Positions 1-8,251 of a stretch of 64,000 nucleotides of DNA are shown here, in pieces; the stretch's first letter is position 1, and each line of letters starts with the position of its first letter. The translations under genes and the position numbers were made by a program. The notes beneath the pieces were generated by a model that was given only the letters and a program-made list of their open reading frames with translations, did not search any database and had not been told where the DNA came from. Origin of the DNA: Devosia sp. 1566 (GTDB lineage Bacteria; Pseudomonadota; Alphaproteobacteria; Rhizobiales; Devosiaceae); NCBI RefSeq assembly GCF_004005995.1, contig NZ_CP034767.1, positions 3,224,001 through 3,288,000 on the forward strand. Direction: 5' to 3'.

Positions 1-3000
1 GGTTCCATATCGCGGCCGAAACGGGTGGCGTTGTCGAATCGACCATAGGCTTGAGCATCGGGCAGATCGCGCCCGATGCTCAGCTTCTTGAGCCGGTCGA
101 GTACCTGCTTGGCCTGGGTATAGGGCAAGTGGACCTCCCCCTCGTCGCTGACATGTACGACGAAATGGGGGCTCAAGGGGTAGCCTGGTTCGGCGGCGCT
201 TTCTGCGGCTTCGCCAACCGCCCTCAGGCAGAAGATGGCGCCGGGTGGGATGGGATTGTCGCCACTACCGAATTGATCGTCCGGCGTCGTGACCACGGCA
301 TAGGTTCCAAGCGGCAAGGCCTCCAGCCGCTCTCTGTTCTCCCGCAAATAGCCGGACAGATCGATGCGGAAGTCATTGAGGGTAAGATCGGCAATGGAAA
401 CGCCGCTGGATAGGTCTTCGAGGTCGATTACGGCGTCTTGCATCTGCTGCAGCTGGGCGCGGCGGTATTCCAGGTCGTTCATCTGGTTGCCGGCCTGAAA
501 CTCGATGACGTTCTCCTCGCCGGTGGCGGAAACGTCCAGCAGCACCATGCGACCGCTGACGCGGGATTCCAGATCAAGATATTCGTCCAGCTCCATATTA
601 GGCCAGAAATTGACCAGTTGGATTCGGGCGTTGGTTGAACCGATGCGGTCCACGCGGCCGAAGCGCTGAATGATCCGAACCGGATTCCAGTGAATGTCGT
701 AGTTCACCAGGAAGTCGCAGTCCTGAAGGTTTTGGCCTTCGGAAATGCAGTCGGTGGCAATGAGCAAGTCGATTTCCCCTTCGCCCGCCATATTGGCCGG
801 GCGCTCCTTGGAGCGGGGTGAGAAGGCGCTGAGGATAGAACTCATATCCGAGCGAATGCCGCCAAGCGTGGTCTTGTTGGCGCCGGTGCCGGTGACGACG
901 GCGGCGTTGACCCCGTGGGTGTCCCGCGCCCAACCCGCCAACTCCCTATAGAGGTAGTCAGCCGTATCAGCGAAGGCGGTGAAGAGCAGGATTTTGCGGT
1001 TCCCCGCATTGAGCGGCGCCGTCACCTTGGCGGCGATCAGCTTTCTTAGGTCAGCAAGCTTGGCATCGCGGTCAGCGGTCACCGCCTGGGCCGCAGAGCG
1101 GAGCGTCATCAACCGGTTTCGATCTTCGATCAGGTCTTGCTGCCAGCGGACACGGTCAACGTCTTGCAAGAGGACCTTGACCTTGCGGCCGACAAGCAGC
1201 GCCTCGAAGGCCGCATCATCCACGTCGATGTCATCAACCGCCAATTCATCGACGGAATCGTCGTGGTTCTCGATCTTGGACAGCAGGGAATTCACATCGT
1301 CCAGCTGGCGCTTGATCGTAAGAGAGAAGGAGGCCACAGAACTTTCCATGCGCTTCAGAATGTTGACGCGCATCAGGTGGATCAGGCTCTCCTCTCGATC
1401 TGCCTGGCGGAAAATGCTCTCGCCGCCACGAATGCTGGTGCTGTATTTGGCGTCATAAGCGGCCTGCTTATGTGGCAGTACATACCGCATCGGCGCATAG
1501 GCGCCGAGCTTGAGGCGTCTGATCTCATTGTTGATCTCGCGGATCGGGCGGAACTCGCCGGCAAGATCAACGTCGGACTTGATGTTGACCGGACGTAGCC
1601 GGTCCGGAAACTGGCCGGTTTCGGCAGTGCCATAGTACCGCTGCACATGCTTGCGGGATCGTGCGATGGTCAGCATGTCCAGGAGCTTGAAGTAGTCAAA
1701 GCCCAGCATGTCCATGAGACGTGACGGTCGGCGTTCGGTCTCGGCGAGGTCGAGCCACCGGTTGAACTGGCCCTGCGCCTTGCGGATCGTCGTCTCTATG
1801 CTGGCAATGCCATGGCCCGCCAAGGCCATGTCGTCGCCTTCGGTCATGAAGGCAATCTGGTTCTTCAGATCAGCCAGCCGATTGTTGACCGGGGTGGCCG
1901 AGAGCATCAACACCTTGGTCTTTACGCCTGCCTTGATGATGCGCTTCATCAAGTGGTCGTATCGAGTGTCGTGGTCTCTATGTGTCGTCTTGTTACGGAA
2001 ATTGTGGGACTCATCGATCACGACAAGGTCGTAGTTGCCCCAGTTGACGTGTGTCAGGTCGATGTCACCCGACATGCCACCTTCACGGGACAAATCGGTA
2101 TGGTTCAGCACGTCGTAGTTAAGCCGGTCCCCTGCCAGGACATTCCGGTTGTCATTGGATTTGTATAGCGTCCAGTTGTCGCGCAAGCGTTTCGGGCAAA
2201 GGACGAGGACGCGGTCATTGCGAAGCTCGTAGTACTTGATGACCGCCAACGCTTCGAAGGTTTTGCCCAGACCTACGCTGTCGGCGATGATGCAGCCGCC
2301 GATGCGCTCAAGCTTATCAATGGCGCCCACCACACCGTCGCGCTGGAACTTGAAGAGCTTTTTCCATACAGCAGTGTCGCGGATGCCGGTCGCTGACTTG
2401 ACGATGCGCTCCTCGTCCAGCTCGTCACCCAAATCCTTGAACAGTTCGAACAGGAATTTGAAATAGAGCAAGGCCGGCGGCCGTTGCGATGCCGTCTCGG
2501 CCAGGAGGGCCTGTAGTGGGTCGGGCATGGTTGGAGCCTTGAGCGAATTCCAATTCGCCTCGAACCAGTCGGCAAAGGCTAGAGCTTCCGCCTCGGTATC
2601 GGCCGCCTGAACCAGGCCCATCTGCCCCGTGGGCGTGATGCCTAGGCCAGCAGTGGTAAAGGAACAGGTGCCGAGTAGAGCACGCCGACCCGCCTTGCCA
2701 CCAATCAACACCATAGATTGTGGCGGCGTCATTGGCGCTAGGCGCGTTTCCGCATTGCTCTTAAGCCAATCATGGGCGGATCTGGCGAGCCATCGGCCCT
2801 GCAACCGATTGCGATAGGCGATGTCAGCAGGGCCGCCAGACAGGGAAGCGCCATTGACGGCATCATTGCCAATCACCAAGCGGGCGCTGCCCGCCTTCCC
2901 AAGCGTGTCGCGCAGTTCCGAAAAGGCATTGAGGGAGAAATCCGGCGACATGATCGAAACGGCGTCGTCTTCGGCCAACCATTCTCGAACTTGGTCGATG

Positions 3001-3035
3001 ACGCGGCTTGTGCCGGTATTAGGTAAAAGCCTCAT
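1..3035 (-). CDS. PLD-like/SNF2-family helicase (3' end beyond window)
   Basis: The minus frame is open from ATG at 3035 to the window edge, about 1,011 residues with no stop. Residues 1-170 resemble a phospholipase D-like nuclease module, but the region where HxK is expected reads SMVLIGGK followed by GTCSFTTAGLG, so the HKD histidine is missing. An SNF2/superfamily 2 helicase core follows: motif I ADSVGLGKTF, motif II VIDESHNF, motif III LMLSATPVNN, and a C-terminal helicase domain with SEGQNLQ and QRFGRVDRIGS. Such proteins are ATP-driven DNA translocases, often found in restriction or defence loci. The gene lies about 110 bases downstream of a HEPN gene on the same strand, so they may be one unit. 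The start has no strong ribosome-binding site, but no better in-frame start is seen just upstream. A defence role is inference. Confidence 0.85.
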   Translation of the reverse strand, partial: MRLLPNTGTSRVIDQVREWLAEDDAVSIMSPDFSLNAFSELRDTLGKAGSARLVIGNDAVNGASLSGGPADIAYRNRLQGRWLARSAHDWLKSNAETRLAPMTPPQSMVLIGGKAGRRALLGTCSFTTAGLGITPTGQMGLVQAADTEAEALAFADWFEANWNSLKAPTMPDPLQALLAETASQRPPALLYFKFLFELFKDLGDELDEERIVKSATGIRDTAVWKKLFKFQRDGVVGAIDKLERIGGCIIADSVGLGKTFEALAVIKYYELRNDRVLVLCPKRLRDNWTLYKSNDNRNVLAGDRLNYDVLNHTDLSREGGMSGDIDLTHVNWGNYDLVVIDESHNFRNKTTHRDHDTRYDHLMKRIIKAGVKTKVLMLSATPVNNRLADLKNQIAFMTEGDDMALAGHGIASIETTIRKAQGQFNRWLDLAETERRPSRLMDMLGFDYFKLLDMLTIARSRKHVQRYYGTAETGQFPDRLRPVNIKSDVDLAGEFRPIREINNEIRRLKLGAYAPMRYVLPHKQAAYDAKYSTSIRGGESIFRQADREESLIHLMRVNILKRMESSVASFSLTIKRQLDDVNSLLSKIENHDDSVDELAVDDIDVDDAAFEALLVGRKVKVLLQDVDRVRWQQDLIEDRNRLMTLRSAAQAVTADRDAKLADLRKLIAAKVTAPLNAGNRKILLFTAFADTADYLYRELAGWARDTHGVNAAVVTGTGANKTTLGGIRSDMSSILSAFSPRSKERPANMAGEGEIDLLIATDCISEGQNLQDCDFLVNYDIHWNPVRIIQRFGRVDRIGSTNARIQLVNFWPNMELDEYLDLESRVSGRMVLLDVSATGEENVIEFQAGNQMNDLEYRRAQLQQMQDAVIDLEDLSSGVSIADLTLNDFRIDLSGYLRENRERLEALPLGTYAVVTTPDDQFGSGDNPIPPGAIFCLRAVGEAAESAAEPGYPLSPHFVVHVSDEGEVHLPYTQAKQVLDRLKKLSIGRDLPDAQAYGRFDNATRFGRDME

Positions 3036-3146
3036 GCCAGAACCGATCCCCCAAGTTCGATTTGCCCCAAAGGTTTGTGACAGACGATCTACCTCTGGGG
3101 CAACCTTAAAGCCAGGATGGGGGCGACCATCCCTACAACATCGAAT

Positions 3147-3672
3147 TTATCCTTCGGTCGGTGAATTGGAATCGACTGGGTCAACCCCACTATCGCCAAT
3201 ACTGCCGCCGACGGCCGCGCTCACTGCACCAGCGATGTCGTCCAGGGCCTCAAGCAAAGCGCCATGCTGGCATTGGGTCGAGGCGGCGGTGGCCAGTTGC
3301 CGCCATTGTAGCCTAGGTCGATATCATATCGGACCCGAACATAGTCACCGGCTGCCGCCACCGCTTCGATGAAGCGGCGCGACTGACGCTTGATCTTCAA
3401 CCCAACCGCCTCGCATTGAGTCAGCATGGCCTGGATATCGTGATTGAATTTCCGGATTTCTTCCGGGGTATGCCCAGACAGGCAGAGGAAGGCGCGCAGA
3501 TACGTTTCCAGGGCGTGGAGATATAGCAGCCGACGGGGATTTGCAGTCGCCAGGCGAGGCTCACGCCCAAGCACATCGCCCGAAAGGCGATATTCGTCGG
3601 CAAGCAACAACACGCCATATGGGGTCAATCCCCCACCCGATACTTTTGCCACCGACGCCTCCAGGGCCATCC
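3147..3672 (-). pseudogene. HEPN-domain protein, frameshifted
   Basis: From ATG at 3672 the reading frame gives a typical HEPN helical protein: LLLADEYRLSG, then RRLLYLHALETYLRAFLCL, then KFNHDIQAML and GDYVRVRYDIDL. The frame then runs into unlikely sequence and stops at 3221. One base missing near 3317-3320 would join it to another frame that continues plausibly (RQLATAASTQC, ALLEALDDIAGAV) to TAA at 3147-3149, about 175 residues in all. HEPN proteins bind nucleotides or RNA and often pair with nucleotidyltransferases or defence enzymes. No canonical R-x4-6-H RNase motif is visible. The open frame extends upstream to 3799, but that part does not look like HEPN sequence. The shift may be real or an assembly error. 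Confidence 0.6.
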
Positions 3673-3749
3673 TGCATATGACGGCAATAGAGCCGTCTGC
3701 ACCCCGTGTGGCAAGGCCACTCCAACTGCTTGCCCAGCAAGCCTTCGGC

Positions 3750-3767
3750 GCCTGCCCATGGGCAGGC
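3750..3767. repeat. Perfect 18-bp palindrome
   Basis: GCCTGCCCATGGGCAGGC is its own reverse complement. It lies 36 bases beyond the stop of the ArdC-like gene and about 80 bases upstream of the HEPN start, with TTTTT following on the plus strand. It could be a terminator or an operator for the HEPN/helicase unit. Confidence 0.6.
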
Positions 3768-3802
3768 TCCGCAATTTTTGAGACCCGCAAAGTGAGCACC
3801 GC

Positions 3803-4696
3803 TTACGCGGCGGCCTCCTTCGCCTTCTGCAACCCGGTCAGATAGTCGGCGGCCTTCTGGGCATAAGACGCAGCGGTGAAAATGGCCCGCTTATCGTTCT
3901 TCAACACCTTCAGCCAGTTTCCGATATAGGCGGCATGATCCTTGCGAACCGTCGGGGTGATCTGCATATCGGCACACAGGAATGCGGCGCCCAATTCCGC
4001 CACCAGTTCCTCGGCCGCATAGCCTTCATCGCCCCAGCGTTCGCGGCCAAAACTGCGATCCAGCCGCGACTTGTGGCGCGTCCAGTGCGTCAACTCGTGC
4101 AACAGCGTGGCATAATATCCCTCTGGCTCACGGAACGCCTGGAAGTCTGGCATCTGCACCATATCCCGGTCTGGCTGGTAAAAGGCCATCGTCCCGCCAT
4201 TCCGAACCTCGGCGCCAGTGGCAGCAACAAACCTGTCTACCTGCTCTATGCGCTGGGAATGGTCCAGCATCACCACCGGCGGCTGGAGGAACCTGGCCGG
4301 CAGTCCCTCGATCTGGTCAGCATTGAAAACGGTATAGGACTTGAGAAACGGAATACCGCGCTCTGCTTCCTCGCCAGTCTGTTCGTTGATCTCGGTGCGG
4401 GTCAGGGTTCCGGCGTAAACTACCATGGTGCCTTTTTCACCCTTGCGCACATGGGCACCTAATTCCTGCGCCTGCTTGAACGACATCCAGGTTGGCGACA
4501 AAAAACCGTTCTCGCTGGCCGATGCCCAAAGCATCAGCACGTTGATTCCCTGATAGGCCGCACCATTGGCGCGCAATGGCCGGTTGAGCTGGCCGCCTTC
4601 ACCACCGGTTTCCCACGGTTGCATCCATGGCCGAATACCAAACTTCAAGTCCTTGATGATGGTGTCCGTTACGGTCTGATAGAGGTCTTTCTTCAC
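3803..4696 (-). CDS. ArdC-like antirestriction protein with zincin-like metallopeptidase domain
   Basis: The product has 297 residues from the GTG at 4696, which is preceded by AGGAG at a spacing of 8; an ATG at 4726 would add ten residues without such a site. The N-terminal third is the ssDNA-binding domain of the DUF1738/ArdC family (VTDTIIKDLKFGIRPWMQPW, then RANGAAYQGINVLMLW). The C-terminal part is a zincin-like metallopeptidase with the metal motif HELTHWTRH and a distal glutamate in YAAEELVAELGAAF. Family members protect incoming plasmid DNA from restriction and are carried by conjugative and mobilizable elements. This fits the relaxase and coupling protein further right. Confidence 0.88.
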   Translation of the reverse strand: MKKDLYQTVTDTIIKDLKFGIRPWMQPWETGGEGGQLNRPLRANGAAYQGINVLMLWASASENGFLSPTWMSFKQAQELGAHVRKGEKGTMVVYAGTLTRTEINEQTGEEAERGIPFLKSYTVFNADQIEGLPARFLQPPVVMLDHSQRIEQVDRFVAATGAEVRNGGTMAFYQPDRDMVQMPDFQAFREPEGYYATLLHELTHWTRHKSRLDRSFGRERWGDEGYAAEELVAELGAAFLCADMQITPTVRKDHAAYIGNWLKVLKNDKRAIFTAASYAQKAADYLTGLQKAKEAAA

Positions 4697-4735
4697 GTCG
4701 GTTTCTCCTAGCTTGCGGGTTCGCATGAACCCGGG

Positions 4736-5166
4736 CTAGCTCCCGGCAATGAGGGGGACTTTGAGTGTCCAGCACCGACCCTGGTGGAGGGGGATCACCC
4801 GGCCTGCACGACCAGCGGGAGGAAGGGTGGGGAGACCGCCAGGGTCGCGCCCATGGGCGTCTAGTGCTTGACGGGAAAAGGGGGGCGCAGCCCCACCCAG
4901 AAAGAAGAAGTCGCCCACGGCAGCAATCTGTAGGAGAAGCATGCTCATGCCGCGAACGGGACAGCTACCGCATGGCCGAGACCTTAGGCTCGGGGCACAG
5001 CCAATGGCCCGTCAGTTCGCCCTATCTCCCAAAAAGGTCCGTCCGCCCCAGGTGAGCGGCCTCTCAATGGTCTGGCAATTGAGGAAGTGATTGTTAAGGC
5101 CCACGACCAGCGGTTGTTGCAAGACAAACCATGTCCCGACATTCTGCCAAGACGGGAGGATCGGGC
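4736..5166. other. Gene-free, G-rich upstream region
   Basis: No convincing gene is seen on either strand. The plus strand is strikingly purine/G-rich between about 4785 and 4920. The region precedes the ArdC-like gene on the minus strand and may hold its promoter, but I can name no specific site. Confidence 0.4.
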
Positions 5167-5661
5167 ATGGCAGGATTTACGAAAGAAGAAGTCGCGGCGG
5201 AACTCGCACGCCGCGAACAGGCACAGCGTGACATCGAGACTGGCCGATCCGAACAAGCCCAGCGCAATCGAATTGCCAGCGCCGATACCGAGTGCCTGCG
5301 CTGTTGCACGCCGTACAACAGCGTCACGGGCGCGCCCATGGTCTCTGCGAACTATGTTTTGACGCAGACTGATGACGCCCGACGTAGACCAACAGTCCCA
5401 ACGAAGCCACACCAATCTCTACCGCTTTCGCCGCATGAAGTGGGGCGGCCCACCGTCGCGATTCAAGCTAGCCCACGTGCTGCGTGCCAGACCCCAACCC
5501 GACCAACCACCCATCAAAGTCGAAACAACGCAGGAACCCTCGGTCGTCCAGTTGGATCGGATCAAGCACCCATGGTCGTCCATCGATGTGGCACTGCTGG
5601 TGTGCATCGGCATTTCGTGTGGCGTCATTGCGGTTGTCCTGACGAGCTAGCCTGCCGCTAG
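5167..5661 (+). CDS. Hypothetical protein, extent uncertain
   Basis: The ATG at 5167 has a strong ribosome-binding site (GGGAGGA, six bases upstream). The first 45 or so residues are a charged, probably coiled helix (FTKEEVAAELARREQAQRD). The remainder is low in recognisable structure and overlaps the better-looking ORF at 5372-5650 in another frame. This may therefore be a short gene with a damaged 3' half. No family is recognised. Confidence 0.35.
   Translation: MAGFTKEEVAAELARREQAQRDIETGRSEQAQRNRIASADTECLRCCTPYNSVTGAPMVSANYVLTQTDDARRRPTVPTKPHQSLPLSPHEVGRPTVAIQASPRAACQTPTRPTTHQSRNNAGTLGRPVGSDQAPMVVHRCGTAGVHRHFVWRHCGCPDELACR
5372..5650 (+). CDS. Small protein with C-terminal membrane segment
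   Basis: A 92-residue ORF with codon use like its neighbours. It is a basic and proline-rich soluble stretch followed by one hydrophobic segment (SSIDVALLVCIGISCGVIAV) at the C-terminus, the pattern of a tail-anchored protein. No clear ribosome-binding site precedes the ATG, and it overlaps the ORF starting at 5167. It could be an independent gene or the continuation of that one after a frameshift. Confidence 0.35.
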   Translation: MTPDVDQQSQRSHTNLYRFRRMKWGGPPSRFKLAHVLRARPQPDQPPIKVETTQEPSVVQLDRIKHPWSSIDVALLVCIGISCGVIAVVLTS

Positions 5662-5846
5662 CGCCTTGCGGCCACGAACAGCGCCATCGCGTGCAACGTG
5701 AGCGCGCACATGGCTCCCAAAACGGCCGTCCCGATATCCACCTTTCCACCTGCCATGGGCGCGAGGAGCATGGTCGCCACCACCGCCACCGCAACGCCGT
5801 TGAGGAACTGGGCCACGGTGCGCCTGCCTTCTCGATCAAGTCTCAT
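5658..5846 (-). CDS. Small two-segment membrane protein
   Basis: The product has 62 residues from the ATG at 5846, with AAGGAG six bases upstream; the open frame reaches further upstream, but this site decides the start. A short basic N-terminus (MRLDREGRR) is followed by two hydrophobic segments (FLNGVAVAVVATMLLAPMAG and TAVLGAMCALTLHAMALFVA). It is convergent with the small ORFs at 5167-5661. Function unknown; small inner-membrane proteins like this are common cargo on mobile elements. Confidence 0.55.
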   Translation of the reverse strand: MRLDREGRRTVAQFLNGVAVAVVATMLLAPMAGGKVDIGTAVLGAMCALTLHAMALFVAARR

Positions 5847-5930
5847 GGTCATCTCCTTGCTATGACGCAAGGATACGGCCTCTGGCGTGGACGGGGATAA
5901 GGGCGATAAGCTCATCGGGCGGAGGTGGCC

Positions 5931-6212
5931 ATGAAGGCATTGGTGGATCGGTTGAGCGCCGAGCTTTCCTCAAAATACATCCAGTATATCGCGACGTTCA
6001 TGGTGGACCTGTGGAGCGAGGCCGGCTTTATCGAGTTCCGCTGCGGCTTCTGCCTTCGGCGCGATCATGAGCTGCGCCGCTTCACACTCAAGGTGCCAGC
6101 GGTTGCCGGCGAAACCGATAGCGAACGCGAGCTGCTGATCGTCGTCATCTTCGATGAGATTGAGGAGCTGGTGGACAAGGCAATTGCAGAAGATCGGGTC
6201 GGTGCCAATTGA
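5931..6212 (+). CDS. Hypothetical protein (93 aa)
   Basis: The ATG at 5931 is preceded by GGAGG with a five-base spacer, which favours it over the in-frame GTG at 5925. The product is mixed alpha/beta with a cysteine pair (CGFC) near residue 40 and an acidic C-terminal helix (FDEIEELVDKAIAEDR). Its stop overlaps the start of the next small ORF, suggesting an operon. No family recognised. Confidence 0.6.
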   Translation: MKALVDRLSAELSSKYIQYIATFMVDLWSEAGFIEFRCGFCLRRDHELRRFTLKVPAVAGETDSERELLIVVIFDEIEELVDKAIAEDRVGAN

Positions 6213-6391
6213 TCAGTCGCGTGCCGGATACTGGTGCAGCGGTACGGGAGCGTGAGCGTTTGGTACGCAAGCTCCTCGCCGACCTTCGGCGCTTCGAGAA
6301 TGTCCCAGCGCACCGCCGCGAAGCTGAATGCGCCGACGAGGGCGAGGTGACCTGCCGAGGCCTGCTGCGCGAACTCGGGATCGACGTGTAG
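6209..6391 (+). CDS. Hypothetical small protein (about 60 aa)
   Basis: The frame starts at TTG 6209, overlapping the previous stop; a GTG at 6221 is another candidate. The product is charged and helical (RERERLVRKLLADLRRFE), ending in CRGLLRELGIDV. It ends three bases before the SRAP-like fragment. Translational coupling would explain the weak start. Function unknown. Confidence 0.45.
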   Translation: MISRVPDTGAAVRERERLVRKLLADLRRFENVPAHRREAECADEGEVTCRGLLRELGIDV

Positions 6392-6394
6392 CGC

Positions 6395-6478
6395 ATGTGC
6401 AATCTGTATTCCGTCACCACCAACGTGGAGGCCATCCGGGCCTTTGTTCGAGACATGCGCGTCGATGAAATGGAATAG
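6395..6478 (+). pseudogene. SRAP (YedK/HMCES-type) N-terminal remnant
   Basis: A 27-residue ORF begins MCNLYSVTTNVEAIRAFVRD. This matches the start of SOS-response-associated peptidase proteins, whose Cys2 forms a covalent link to abasic sites in single-stranded DNA. The frame ends after MRVDEME at TAG 6476-6478, where full-length proteins run past 200 residues. A strong hairpin follows 15 bases later. It is best read as a gene cut short by deletion; a functional micro-SRAP would be surprising because active-site residues further along are absent. Confidence 0.55.
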
Positions 6479-6493
6479 ACGGCATACAAGAAG

Positions 6494-6517
6494 GCCCGGA
6501 TAGCAAGCTATCCGGGC
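6494..6517. terminator. Hairpin terminator candidate
   Basis: GCCCGGATAG, loop CAAG, CTATCCGGGC: a perfect 10-bp stem with a 4-base loop. There is no T-run on the plus side. It sits between the plus-strand small-gene cluster and the convergent GIY-YIG gene and could end transcripts from both. Confidence 0.6.
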
Positions 6518-6558
6518 AAGTTGATCGCAACACACAGAAAGAGGCGTTCTTTCCCGCT

Positions 6559-6597
6559 GTCAGGCCTTAACCCCGGCCAAGGGAGTCAGGCCTTAGC
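6559..6597. repeat. Short direct repeat
   Basis: GTCAGGCCTTAACC (6559-6572) recurs as GTCAGGCCTTAGCC (from 6585), overlapping the 3' end of the GIY-YIG gene. Significance unknown. Confidence 0.5.
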
Positions 6598-7135
6598 CGT
6601 CGGCGAGCCGCCGCTGCCGCTCAACCGCCTCGCGTTCGGGCAGACCGAGGCGAAGCTTTTCAATGAGCGCATCGACCAGATCGCTGGGCTCGGGATAGGT
6701 CAGACCGGTGGCGCGGTTCCAGCGAGTGTGCGAAGCCGGCGCAAGCTTGATGACTTCCGCCTCAAGACGCTCGATTTCGGGCTTGCTGCCGTCGATGGGC
6801 ACATAGACGGCGCGGCAATATTCCAAGACGAACAGGGAGCGCAGGCGCTTGGCGGTGTCGGCGTCGGGATGCCCCTGCTGCGACAGGCGACACCGGTACA
6901 TGCGCCCGCAGTTGTAGACCTTGGAAAAGTAGTGGCTGTAAGTCTCCGAGCCCGTCCGGTGCCGGGCGTGGATGCGCTTACGAAAGTTTTCGTTCGCCGC
7001 GCTGGTGGAGCCGATATAGCTGATCCGACCTTCATGATCGATCAGGGCGTAGATGCCCCGCTGGTCAGAGGGCAGGTCCGAAGTCCGCACCGGTTCCATA
7101 GTGACCAGACGCTGCAATATCTCGTTGGCGTTCAT
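6593..7135 (-). CDS. GIY-YIG nuclease family protein
   Basis: The product has 180 residues from ATG 7135, with AAGGAG five bases upstream; the frame is open upstream but only this start has a site. Near residues 25-35 are the paired motifs GIYALID and YIGST, followed by an arginine-rich helix (FRKRIHARHR) and a later glutamate in LFVLEYCRAVYVP, the layout of a GIY-YIG catalytic domain. Such domains make single-strand cuts in DNA and occur in homing and restriction enzymes and in stand-alone accessory proteins. There is no separate DNA-binding domain. It is co-directional with the orphan gene at 7248 and the relaxase, so it is probably island cargo. Confidence 0.75.
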   Translation of the reverse strand: MNANEILQRLVTMEPVRTSDLPSDQRGIYALIDHEGRISYIGSTSAANENFRKRIHARHRTGSETYSHYFSKVYNCGRMYRCRLSQQGHPDADTAKRLRSLFVLEYCRAVYVPIDGSKPEIERLEAEVIKLAPASHTRWNRATGLTYPEPSDLVDALIEKLRLGLPEREAVERQRRLADG

Positions 7136-7247
7136 GTTTTCTCCTTTTTGACGCGCGTGAACGGTCGAGCCACCGGCTAACGGTGACACGCCGAATTGGA
7201 TAAGTTCGTTTGATGCTAGCGTCGGTGACCAGCACCGCGCTCGGGGT

Positions 7248-8099
7248 CTAGGACTGGTGGGACAGCTCGCGCCGGTCAATTTCGACCCAGGCCACGGCTC
7301 TGACGATGCCCCAATTGCCCTGCTCGTTGGGTCGTCGCCAGCGCGGCTCACTCATCTTTGCCAGAGCCTTCAGGGCCGTATCGAAGTCCTCGATCGTGAC
7401 TTCACTGCCCTTCGCGCCGATCGTGTAGCCGTTGCGGCGACGCAGGCCCGGATGGAAGAGCCCTCCATCAGCCGCCTGCGGCACACGCAATCGGTCCGGC
7501 ATGGCGGTTGTGGCCACCTGTTCCTCCTGCCAGATAGAGGGCCAAAACCCTGGACGGCTGCTCAACCACCGCAATGCTTCTGCTGCCGGGATGCGCCCTT
7601 GCACGGAGGTAAGTTGCGGCTCCTGGCCGGACATCAGGTTGCGAACACGCCCTTCCGACAGGTTGCCCAGCAGTCCGACTGCCTTTGGTTCGAGCACCCC
7701 CGCCCCCAGGTCCAGCGCCTGCCTGCCTGCGGCCAGCACGATGATACGAGTAGGAACCTCATCGTGCGCGGCGGGAGGGGCCTTGCTCACCAGCCATTCG
7801 GCTGATCCGATGGCGGCCGCGACCCAGTCCGGCCGCCGGTCGCGCGGGAGCTTCTCAAGCAGGGCGCCGTACCGCCCGTAGAATGCAAGTCCAGCGAAGA
7901 GCTGTACAGCGCTCCAGTTCTCGACCTTTGGCGGCCCCATGGCGGCCGTTGTGCCCGAGGCTGCTTGCTCAAACGCTTGCCACGATCGCGCGCACTGAGT
8001 CAGCCAAGGGATGACCAGCCAGTCCGCGCCGTCGTCGTTCAGTGTGCGCTGCCAATCATCCAGCCGAGTACCAAAATCCGCCTGCACATCTGCCTCCAT
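7248..8099 (-). CDS. Conserved-looking protein of unknown function, mobilization-linked
   Basis: A 283-residue protein from ATG 8099 with AGGA seven bases upstream. It is soluble, rich in tryptophan and arginine, with a helical middle (LLGNLSEGRVRNLMSGQ, then AAEALRWLSSRPGFWPSIW) that could hold a helix-turn-helix, and a C-terminal stretch of charged strands (IEDFDTALKALAKM). No family is recognised. It lies between the relaxase and the GIY-YIG gene on the same strand, about 150 bases from the relaxase stop. A role in mobilization or its control is possible but unproven. Confidence 0.65.
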   Translation of the reverse strand: MEADVQADFGTRLDDWQRTLNDDGADWLVIPWLTQCARSWQAFEQAASGTTAAMGPPKVENWSAVQLFAGLAFYGRYGALLEKLPRDRRPDWVAAAIGSAEWLVSKAPPAAHDEVPTRIIVLAAGRQALDLGAGVLEPKAVGLLGNLSEGRVRNLMSGQEPQLTSVQGRIPAAEALRWLSSRPGFWPSIWQEEQVATTAMPDRLRVPQAADGGLFHPGLRRRNGYTIGAKGSEVTIEDFDTALKALAKMSEPRWRRPNEQGNWGIVRAVAWVEIDRRELSHQS

Positions 8100-8251
8100 T
8101 CGTTATTCCTACAGTTTCACGTTCAGCCTCTTTCGTCAACGTACAATCTTCACGAAAAGAGGCTGACGGAGAATTGCCAGGCAGGTAGGCGATGGTGCTG
8201 ACGCCCTCGAATGCGGCGATGCCGATAACTCAACCCTCAATGCCCATGCCG

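Noticed and set aside
3221..3799. Full 192-codon frame taken as the HEPN gene
   Set aside because: The first 40 codons and last 20 are not HEPN-like; the gene is better explained by ATG 3672 and a frameshift near 3320.
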